Assembly: GCF_932526225.1 (NCBI RefSeq)
Contig: NC_064042.1
Coordinates: forward strand, 16,054,751 to 16,118,750
DNA length: 64,000 nucleotides
From: Nematostella vectensis
Lineage: Eukaryota; Cnidaria; Anthozoa; Actiniaria; Edwardsiidae
Direction: 5' to 3'
The notes under the pieces are model-generated. The model ran no database searches and had not been told where the DNA came from. It worked only from the letters and a program-made list of their open reading frames with translations. Made by a program: the position numbers and the translations under genes. Within the stretch, counting starts at the first letter, position 1. Each line of letters opens with the position of its first letter. Shown piece by piece: positions 16,701 to 28,622 of the stretch.

Positions 16701-19700
16701 AGCAAGCATAAGGCCGTATAAGTGACCTGTAAACACCATCAGCAAGCATAAGGCCGTATAAGTGACCTGTAAACACCATCAGCAAGCATAAGGCCGTATA
16801 AGTGACCTGTAAACACCATTAGCAAGCATAAGACCGTATAAGTGACCTGGAAACACCATTAGCAAGCATAAGACCGTATAAGTGACCTGTAAACACCATC
16901 AGCAAGCGTAAGGCCGTATAAGTGACCTGTAAACACCATCAGCAAGCATAAGGCCGTATAAGTGACCTGTAAACACCATCAGCAAGCATAAGGCCGTATA
17001 AGTGACCTGTAAACACCATCAGCAAGCATAAGGCCGTATAAGTGACCTGTAAACACCATCAGCAAGCATAAGGCCGTATAAGTGACCTGTAAACACCATT
17101 AGCAAGCATAAGACCGTATAAGTGACCTGGAAACACCATTAGCAAGCATAAGACCGTATAAGTGACCTGTAAACACCATCAGCAAGCGTAAGGCCGTATA
17201 AGTGACCTGTGAACACCATTAGCAAGTATGAGGCCGTATAAGTGACCTGTAAACACCATTAGCAAGTATAAGGCCGTATAAGTGACCTGTAAACACCATC
17301 AGCAAGCATAAGGCCGTATAAGTGACCTGTAAACACCATTAGCAAGCATAAGGCCGTATAAGTGACCTGTAAACACCATTAGCAAGTATGAGGCCGTATA
17401 AGTGACCTGTAAACACCATCAGCAAGTATAAGGCCGTATAAGTGACCTGTAAACACCATCAGCAAGCATAAGGCCGTATAAGGGACCTGTAAACACCATT
17501 AGCAAGCGTAAGGCCGTATAAGTGACTTGTAAACACCATCAGCAAGCATAAGGCCGTATAAGTGACCTGTGAACACCATTAGCAAGCATAAGGCCGTATA
17601 AGTGACCTGTAAACACCATTAGCCAGCATAAGGCCGTATAAGTGACCTGTAAACACCATCAGCAGGCATAAGGCCGTATAAGTGACCTGTAAACACCATT
17701 AGCGAGCGTAAGGCCGTATAAGTGACCTGTAAAGACCATCAGCAAGCATGAGGCCGTATAAGTGACCTGTAAACACCATTAGCAAGTATGAGGCCGTATA
17801 AGTGACCTGTAAACACCATCAGCAAGCGTAAGGCCGTATAAGTGACCTGTAAACACCATCAGCAAGTATGAGGCCGTATAAGTGACCTGTAAACACCATC
17901 AGCAAGCATAAGGCCGTATAAGTGACCTGTAAACATCATCAGCAAGCATAAGGCCGTATAAGGGACCTGTAAACACCATTAGCAAGCGTAAGGCCGTATA
18001 AGTGACTTGTAAACACCATCAGCAAGCATAAGGCCGTATAAGTGACCTGTGAACACCATTAGCAAGCATAAGGCCGTATAAGTGACCTGTAAACACCATT
18101 AGCCAGCATAAGGCCGTATAAGTGACCTGTAAACACCATCAGCAGGCATAAGGCCGTATAAGTGACCTGTAAACACCATTAGCGAGCGTAAGGCCGTATA
18201 AGTGACCTGTAAAGACCATCAGCAAGCATGAGGCCGTATAAGTGACCTGTAAACACCATTAGCAAGTATGAGGCCGTATAAGTGACCTGTAAACACCATC
18301 AGCAAGCGTAAGGCCGTATAAGTGACCTGTAAACACCATCAGCAAGTATGAGGCCGTATAAGTGACCTGTAAACACCATCAGCAAGCATAAGGCCGTATA
18401 AGTGACCTGTAAACATCATCAGCAAGCATAAGGCCGTATAAGTGACCTGGAAACACCATCAGCAAGTATAAGGCCGTATAAGTGACCTGTAAACACCATT
18501 AGCAAGTATAAGGCCGTATAAGTGACCTGTAAACACCATCAGCAAGCATAAGGCCGTATAAGTGACCTGTAAACACCATTAGCAAGCATAAGGCCGTATA
18601 AGTGACCTGTAAACACCATCAGCAAGTATGAGGCCGTATAAGTGACCTGGAAACACCATCAGCAAGTATAAGGCCGTATAAGTGACCTGTAAACACCATC
18701 AGCAAGCATAAGGCCGTATAAGTGACCTGTAAACACCATCAGCAAGCATAAGGCCGTATAAGTGACCTGTAAACACCATCAGCAAGTATGAGGCCGTATA
18801 AGTGACCTGTAAACACCATTAGCAAGCATAAGGCCGTATAAGTGACCTGTAAACACCATTAGCAAGCATAAGGCCGTATAAGTGACCTGTAAACACCATT
18901 AGCAAGCATAAGGCCGTATAAGTGACCTGGAAACACCATTAGCAAGCATAAGGCCGTATAAGTGACCTGGAAACACCATTAGCAAGCGTAAGGCCGTATA
19001 AGTGACCTGTAAACACCATCAGCAAGTATAAGGCCGTATAAGTGACCTGGAAACACCATTAGCAAGCATAAGGCCGTATAAGTGACCTGTAAACACCATC
19101 AGCAAGCATAAGGCCGTATAAGTGACCTGGAAACACCATTAGCAAGTATGAGGCCGTATAAGTGACCTGGAAACACCATCAGCAAGTATGAGGCCGTATA
19201 AGTGACCTGTAAACACCATCAGCAAGCATAAGGCCGTATAAGTGACCTGGAAACACCATTAGCAAGCATAAGGCCGTATAAGTGACCTGTAAACACCATT
19301 AGCAAGCATAAGGCCGTATAAGTGACCTGTAAACACCATTAGCCAGCATAAGGCCGTATAAGTGACCTGGAAACACCATTAGCAAGTATGAGGCCGTATA
19401 AGTGACCTGTAAACACCATCAGCAGGCATAAGGCCGTATAAGTGACCTGTAAACACCATTAGCAAGCATAAGGCCGTATAAGTGACCTGGAAACACCATT
19501 AGCAAGTATGAGGCCGTATAAGTGACCTGTAAACACCATCAGCAAGTATGAGGCCGTATAAGTGACCTGTAAACACCATCAGCAAGCATAAGGCCGTATA
19601 AGTGACCTGGAAACACCATCAGCAAGCGTAAGGCCGTATAAGTGACCTGGAAACACCATCAGCAAGTATAAGGCCGTATAAGTGACCTGGAAACACCATT

Positions 19701-22700
19701 AGCAAGCGTAAGGCCGTATAAGTGACCTGTAAACACCATCAGCAAGCATAAGGCCGTATAAGTGACCTGTAAACACCATCAGCAAGTATAAGGCCGTATA
19801 AGTGACCTGGAAACACCATCAGCAAGCATAAGGCCGTATAAGTGACCTGTAAACACCATTAGCAAGTATGAGGCCGTATAAGTGACCTGTAAACACCATC
19901 AGCAAGTATGAGGCCGTATAAGTGACCTGTAAACACCATTAGCAAGCGTAAGGCCGTATAAGTGACCTGTAAACACCATTAGCAAGCATAAGGCCGTATA
20001 AGTGACCTGTAAACACCATTAGCAAGCATAAGGCCGTATAAGTGACCTGTAAACACCATTAGCAAGCATAAGGCCGTATAAGTGACCTGTAAACACCATT
20101 AGCAAGCATAAGGCCGTATAAGTGACCTGGAAACACCATTAGCAAGCATAAGGCCGTATAAGTGACCTGTAAACACCATTAGCAAGTATGAGGCCGTATA
20201 AGTGACCTGGAAACACCATTAGCAAGTATGAGGCCGTATAAGTGACCTGTAAACACCATTAGCAAGTATGAGGCCGTATAAGTGACCTGTAAACACCATC
20301 AGCAAGCATAAGGCCGTATAAGTGACCTGTAAACACCATCAGCAAGTATAAGGCCGTATAAGTGACCTGGAAACACCATCAGCAAGCATAAGGCCGTATA
20401 AGTGACCTGTAAACACCATTAGCAAGTATGAGGCCGTATAAGTGACCTGTAAACACCATCAGCAAGTATGAGGCCGTATAAGTGACCTGTAAACACCATT
20501 AGCAAGCGTAAGGCCGTATAAGTGACCTGTAAACACCATTAGCAAGCATAAGGCCGTATAAGTGACCTGTAAACACCATCAGCAAGTATGAGGCCGTATA
20601 AGTGACCTGTAAACACCATTAGCAAGCGTAAGGCCGTATAAGTGACCTGTAAACACCATTAGCAAGCATAAGGCCGTATAAGTGACCTGTAAACACCATT
20701 AGCAAGCATAAGGCCGTATAAGTGACCTGTAAACACCATTAGCAAGCATAAGGCCGTATAAGTGACCTGTAAACACCATTAGCAAGCGTAAGGCCGTATA
20801 AGTGACCTGTAAACACCATCAGCAAGTATGAGGCCGTATAAGTGACCTGGAAACACCATTAGCAAGCATAAGGCCGTATAAGTGACCTGTAAACACCATC
20901 AGCAAGCATAAGGCCGTATAAGTGACCTGTAAACACCATTAGCAAGTATGAGGCCGTATAAGTGACCTGGAAACACCATTAGCAAGTATGAGGCCGTATA
21001 AGTGACCTGTAAACACCATCAGCAAGCATAAGGCCGTATAAGTGACCTGTAAACACCATTAGCAAGCATAAGGCCGTATAAGTGACCTGTAAACACCATT
21101 AGCAAGCATAAGGCCGTATCTAAGAGAAGTAGTTTCTGGGGGAGATATTAGAGACTGCCACCGACACGCTAGAAAAAGCATACACTCCAGGAAGAAGAAA
21201 GATGATCATCCACTAGCGTTACCTTCGATAAAGATGTACTCAAGTTCAAAGTTTGCTGTCACACCTTGGCTGACCTGTGAAGAAATCGGAACTTAGCATA
21301 TAACAATAGCAAGAGCGTGCTTTCAAACAAAGCTGATGTCATCATTCTATTTGGGCGCGAAATGCATGGTAACTAGGCGAAGTGACAGAGTGCAACCCAT
21401 ATTGTGGGTACGCCCGCTTTCACAAACTTGAAACGTCGGATATGGTCACCAGCTCACCTCGGCCAGATGAATGTTGTCAAGGTCATGAGGCGACCGAACT
21501 GCCTCGACCATCCAGCCCAGCGGTGTATCCATGCCCATCGTCAGGAGTGGGGACTGGGGCAAGTCCATAAAGCTCGCGTAGGGTCCTGAGTACATGGTGC
21601 CGTGCTCGTCAAACGTGATTTGTGGCTCCAGTACGTATCGATAAAACCGGTTAAGTGGGAATTCGGAAAGCTTCTCGCGGCAGTTCATGTACATGTTGAT
21701 GTTCACACTGGTTACATTTTGTAAGACCTACAAAGAAAGATATTCATCCTTCCCTCCATAACTCCAGTTCAACACGAACCATGTATCATTCCTCACCATA
21801 AGATAACACGAACTACTTATCATTCCTCACCATAAAATAACACGAACTATTTATCATTACTCCCCATAAGATAACATGAACTATTTATCATTACTCGCCA
21901 TAAGATAACACGAACTCTTTATCATTACTCACCATAAGAATAGGGGCGACCTTCTGAGCCGCTTTGGACAGTGGATCAACAATGGCCATGATGTTCAGAC
22001 TGACGTCATTTCCGCTCGGCACACGCACCAGGCTATGCTCCGCATTTTCGATAGGGATCTGGACCCGAGGGGCAGATTTTCGTGCAAGTAGCACAGATGA
22101 TATCTTCATGATGACGTCATCCCTGGAAATGATACCAAAAACGAAAAAACAAACTTCTTATCAAAAGATGTCTTCTCGGTGTGATATGCCAAAATACTTT
22201 ATACTTCCTAGTAGATGTAGGGATGCTATAGGTAGGGTACCTATGGTGGCTTATAGGAAACCTAGGAGTTTAAAGGATATGTTGGTGCACTCCTCTCTTA
22301 AAGAGGATAGTACTCAGGTTAGAGGTTGTGGTAAGTTTGGCGGTAAAAGGTGTAGGGTGTGTAACTTTCTTAAGACAGGGCGGGAGTTTCGCAGTACAGT
22401 TACTAATAAGAAATATGTCATTAATTTTGACTTGGACTGTAACTCAGATTTTGTTGTTTATCTAATTACTTGCTCTATGTGTAGCAATCAATAGTTTTAG
22501 GAAGCGTTTTAATGATCATAAAAGTAAGTTAAATAAGCACACTAGTTTACCGGTCAGTGAAAGAGTTAAGGATGACCTTATCTATCAACATTTTCATTGC
22601 GACAATCATTTAGGTCTTAATAATGTTATGGTACAACTTATAGATAAGTGTAACTCTGAGGCTCAGCTTAGGGAAAGGGAAGGCCAGTGGGCTTATCGGC

Positions 22701-25700
22701 TTAAGTCTATCTACCCGCGGGGTCTTAATAGTGATGACTTTTTTTGTAGTAGGAACCCACGTAGAGATGTTTAAATTCTTTTTATCCATAGCGCGCGCTA
22801 TTCTAGAAAATGCGCGTTTTTGTCAGTTGTAATGTTTTTACGTCTCGCGCCACTATTCTGATGTAAATAAGCTTGTAACGATTCACCTTCTTCAGTCTGT
22901 CCTGAAGAAGTCTTATTAAAGACGAAAATTTGGCAGAGTCGAATTCCAGTTTTTGGTGTATTGTATTCATTGTTCTGGTACGAGATCGCGACAGTTTGGG
23001 CTTTTTGATTCTATTCTTTCTAAATGTTAGGTGTACTTACACGCATGTAGCAAGAACATTTAATAAAACGCGAATTAATGCGTTGCAAACAAACGGAAAT
23101 TTATCCTGCTTCACCCTAGTGCAATAAATGGATTATATGCGAAGGGACTTGTTGGTTTGCAATAAATGGATTATATGCGGAGGGACTTGTTGGTTTGCAG
23201 GAAATGGATTATACGCGGAGGGACTTGTTGGTTTGCAGTAAATGGATTATATGCGGAGGGACTTGTTGGTTTGCAGTAAATGGATTATACGCGGAGGGAC
23301 TTGTTGGTTTGCAGTAAATGGATTATACGTGGAAAGACTTGTTGGTTTGCAGTAAATGGATTATATGCGGAGGGACTTGTTGGTTTGCAGTAAATGGATT
23401 ATATGCCAAGGGACTTGTGGGTTTGCAGTAAATGGATTATATGCGGAGGGACTTGTTGGTTTGCAGTAAATGGATTATATGCGGAGGAACTTGTTGGTTT
23501 GCAGTAAATGGATTATACGGAGGGACTTGTTGGTTTGCAGTAAATGGATTATACGCGGAGGGACTTGTTGGTTTGCAGTAAATGGATTATATGCGGAGGG
23601 ACTTGTTGGTATCCACTATGCAATTTCAAGTTTTGGGTAAATCCAAACCAAATCCTTTCGGTCATTTCTAACACTCAATTAAAAGAAAATATGTTAAGTA
23701 CCGGAAAGTGTAGTACATTTCTAGTCGGTTGACAGGTATTACACTTGACATGACGTCATTCGAAAATGTGGGAAGCACTCACCCGATTTAAAAAGAATTA
23801 TGTCAGTTTTTTAGGCGCAGCCTGACAAATTCTTTTCCTACTTCCATTGCACAGCCAAACAAAATAGCAAGCAGTTGTATGGATAAAGGTGGGCTCGTGC
23901 ACGCCTTCTTCCACCATAAAAGCATACGGAAAACATACCTGAACTCACTAGTGTCATCATCGGCCGAGATTCCAGTAAACACCATGTTGTCCACCTGGTC
24001 TCGCACCTTCCTGGCGTACTGGTCCAGGTCAAAGTCCTCGAGAAGCTGGAAGTCCTCCTTGATGAAGATTTCGTCCTTACCGAGAGGGCCGAGGACCTGG
24101 GACGGGCAGGAAACCAAGAACATAGAATATCATGTTACCGAAAGGGCCGAGGACCTGGGACGGGCAGGAAAACCAAGAACATAGAATATCATGTTACCGA
24201 AAGGGCCGAGGACCTGGGACGGGCAGGAAACCAAGAACATAGAATATCATGTTACCGAAAGGGCCGAGGACCTGGGACGGGCAGGAAACCAAGAACATAG
24301 AATATTATGTTACCGAAAGGGCCGAGGACCTGGGACGGGCAGGAAACCAAGAACATAGAATATCATATCACCGAAAGGGCCGAGGACCTGGGATGGGCAG
24401 GGAACCCAGAACATAGAATATCATGTTACCGAAAGGGCCGAGGACCTGGGACGGGCAGGAAACCAAGAACATAGAATATCATGTTACCGAAAGGGCCGAG
24501 GACCTGTGACAGGCAGGAAACCCAGAACATAGAATATCATGTTACCGAAAGGGCCGAGGACCTGGGACGGGCAGGAAACCAAGAACATAGAATATCATGT
24601 TACTGAAAGGGCCGAGGACCTGGGACGGGCAGGAAACCAAGAACATAGAATATCATGTTACCGAAAGGGCCGAGGACCTGGGACGGGCAGGAAAACCAAG
24701 AACATAGAATATCATGTTACCGAAAGGGCCGAGGACCTGGGACGGGCAGGAAACCAAGAACATAGAATATCATGTTACCGAAAGGGCCGAGGACCTGGGA
24801 CGGGCAGGAAACCAAGAACATAGAATATTATGTTACCGAAAAGGGCCGAGGACCTGGGACGGGCAGGAAACCCAGAACATAGAATATCATGTTACCGAAA
24901 GGGCCGAGGACCTGGGACGGGCAGGAAACCAAGAACATAGAATATTATGTCACCGAAAGGGCCGAGGACCTGGGACGGGCAGGAAACCAAGACCATGGAA
25001 TATCATGAAGAAACTCTATCACGTCAGCCGATTCTATACGTCAGCCGATCAAGATACAGTGGAACCTGGATTTTACAATATGCCTCTGGAGAAAGAAATT
25101 GTATCGTAAAATCGAGGTCCTCGATTTTACGATATAAAGGAAAATCTATTGAAAATATCGTTGTAGCGAGGTCGGGTTAATTATCGACTATAAAAATATA
25201 ATAATAATGTTGTAACTAGACTGTACAGTTTCTGTAGTCTGTCAAGTCAAAAAATCGATTAACGTACAGTACAACGTGTGTGGTGTCTTGAGTTTTTCAC
25301 TCTTTTTTAAAGATATAATCAGTAATATCGTTGTTTCGAGGTCGAAATTACTCTTGGGAGAACATATTTGCATCGTAAAACCGAGACATCGTTGTATCCA
25401 ATATCGTTTTATCGAGGTAACTTCATAAACATTTCACTGAACTTTCGCGGGGAGAACGGAGCAAAACAATAACACGATGATGGGGGGAGGGTGGCTTAAG
25501 ATAACACGGAGGGGGTGAGATAACACGATGATGGGGGGAGGGTGGCTTAAGATAACACAGAGGGGGTGAGATAACACGATGATGGGGGGATGGTGGCTTA
25601 AGATAACACAGAGGGGGTGAGATAACACGATGATGGGGGGATGGTGGCTTAAGATAACACGGAGGGGGTGAGATAACACGATGAAGGGGGGATGGTGGCT

Positions 25701-28590
25701 TAAGATAACACGGAGGGGGTGAGATAACACGATGAAGGGGGGAGGGTATCTAAAGATAACATGGAGGGGGTGAAATAACACGGTGATGGGGGAGGGTGGC
25801 TTAAGATAACACGGAGGGGGTGAGATAACACGATGATGGGGGGAGGGTGGCTTAAGATAACACAGAGGGGGTGAGATAACACGATGATGGGGGGAAGGTA
25901 GCTTAAGATAACACGGAGGGGGTGAGATAACAAGATGATGGGGGGATGGTGGCTTAAGATAACACAGAGGGGGTGAGATAACACGATGATGGGGGGATGG
26001 TGGCTTAAGATAACACAGAGGGGGTGAGATAACACGATGATGGGGGGAGGGTAGCTTAAGATAACACGGAGGGGGTGAGATAACAAGATGATGGGGGGAA
26101 GGTGGCTTAAGATAACACGGAGGGGGTGAGATAACAAGATTATGGGGGGAGGGTGTCTTTATTTTCTTGACCTTGAACTCTCTCATCACGCCAATCATCG
26201 CATCAAGATCCTCGTTCAGCTTGGCAACATTGGCCCTTTCGTCCAACAGAGGGGGACTTACCCTTCCGTTAGCAATGACAGCATTCTGTCCCGGCTTCAG
26301 CTTCAAAACAGATGACACAAACTTCTGATGTGACGTAAGCCTGTCAAGAAAACTTTTCTTGCTTTTCAGTTTGGCTTCTATGGCTTCAAGCTTTAGAGCC
26401 TGTCAAAGTTAACAAATAACATTGAAACAACATTAAAATAACATTAAAATGGATATAAAATATAAAGTTTGATGATAGTCATGCTCTTATACGCACGGAT
26501 GCGTCACTTTAGTTGTTAATCATAGGCGTTGGGAATTGCTGAGGAGGGGAGGGGTGGGGGGGGTTAAGGCAGACGTCTTGTGACTGCCGATATTTTAATA
26601 AGAAAACCTCTTTTTTAGGTGTTTAGGGGGTAATGTTAGATGGTCATGCTTGGGCAAGGAGCTAGGCACTATTTCCTTGACCTTGAACTCTCTCATCACG
26701 CCAATCATCGCATCAAGATCCTCGTTCAGCTTGGCAACATTGGCCCTTTCGTCCAACAGTCTCTCCATGAAGGCTAGTATGGCAGGGTTCACGTGATCCT
26801 TGGAGCTCAGCACTGCTTCTACGGCTCTCGCAACGTACAGGTGACTCGCGGGCTCGGGGTGTCCAGGCTTCGTTGACGGGTTGTGGAGAAGTCCAACGCG
26901 AACATTGGCGGAGGATTTCTGGAAGTTAATAAATAAGATAAGCACACTTCAAAATTGCCTTTTGCACCTTGCAAGTCACATTTGTATTCCACATACGTCT
27001 TTTTTTCTGCGTAACTGAAAACATGTCCAGAGGAATAGACATTGTTTCTAATGTAACCGCGACCACAAAACAGGAATTCATCTCACCATTTGTTCAAATG
27101 CAGCTTTAACCAGGCGTCTACCGTCAAAACTAGCAAGATCCGCAACGATCCAACTGGTCAGCGGCTTCAAGCTTAGATCCTCACCCATGCGCGTGAAGTA
27201 CTTCATACCACGTTCCACTGCTGTCACCATCTGCGCATGCCCAAGCTCTCCAAACTTGCTGTTGTCGTCAAGCGTGACGTCATCTCCCAGAGTGCCCCCT
27301 ACCAGGTCAATAATGGGTCGGTCTGAAGCTTGGATAACGTCATTGAGTCGTTTGACGACGTTCGGCTTGGTCATGACGTAGTTGTAAATGTTGGTAAACT
27401 GGTTGATGTGACCCTGAGAACAATTACAAAGGAAATCTTCGTGAGTGGGATATCGCAAAGTTAAAAATATTTAAGACACAGGAAAGGAGGGGCGAGAAGC
27501 GCAGGTATTATGGGCTTTGCCCACCATCAAAAAGATACGCCCGAGAAAGCTTTTGTCTCGTAAATCGCTCTCTTTTCTTGCTATTTCTTTTTCCAAATTT
27601 TGGAGACTGGGTAAATCGAAGTAGTGAGTTCTCCAGGAAGCAGTCAGTTCTCCAGTCTGTTGGTGACGCTATGTGTCAGTGTGTTGTCTAGTACGTGTTA
27701 TTTACCGTGAAGACGGCTTGCTGAATGGGCTGTGTCTGAGTCAGCATCTGGCGTATCACTGCTTCTTCCACGATATCAATATCATCACTCTTCAGTGGAA
27801 CTCCATTGACAACCACCTGAAAAAACAGAACAGAGGGTCAAGACACACGTAGAGCGCGGGAGACTTTAAACATGTGACGTCACTTCCGGTTAAACTCCGG
27901 ACGATAAACGAATCATTTCAAACGAGCGCGCGCTGTTTTGATTTTTCAAAATACTGTTTTCGTTGTTTGTGTTGAGGCTACACGCCTCGTGACTCCACAA
28001 CATTTCGATTCTGAGGTGATGAATACCGTGGTGTTTAAGAGTACAACCAGAGAAAGCTATGAGAAATTTGCTCATATACTATTTTGGGGCATTCCTCGAG
28101 ACCATAACTAGTGAGTATATATACTTTCCTGCATATATCACCTCCTGTTCCACTTGTATAATACGGCTGTATCTATACATATATATATATATATACATAC
28201 ATAAAATGATGGTTGAAGGCTTTCATAGAAAGGCTCAATACTCGAAAGTAGAGCGGTGTATAGTGTTGGTTTGAGAAAAATACAAACTACATAGGGAAAC
28301 CTATGTAGTTTGTATTTTTCTCAAACCAACACTATATACATACATATATATCTATACATATATATATGTCCCACTTGTATAATACGGCTGTATCTATACA
28401 TATATATACATATATACATATATATATATGTACATATGTACATATGTACATATGTACATACATACATACATACATACATACATACATACATACATACATA
28501 CATACATACATACATACATACATACATACATACATACATACATACATACATACATACATACATACATACATACATACATACATACATACA

Positions 28591-28622
<32 letters not shown>

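Noticed and set aside
16641-21120. Possible CRISPR array (regular 40-bp periodicity)
   Set aside because: There are no unique spacers; the entire period is the repeat, it sits in a eukaryotic intron, and it carries a splice acceptor.
24539-25109. + strand ORFs of [15 protein letters not shown] repeats
   Set aside because: Antisense reading of the 58-bp array carrying the UGGT exon 14 acceptor.
25434-26318. 294-codon - strand ORF rich in Pro/His/Leu
   Set aside because: It is the in-frame reading of a 51-bp minisatellite joined to UGGT exon 13 and the exon 12 duplicate. No independent gene is supported.
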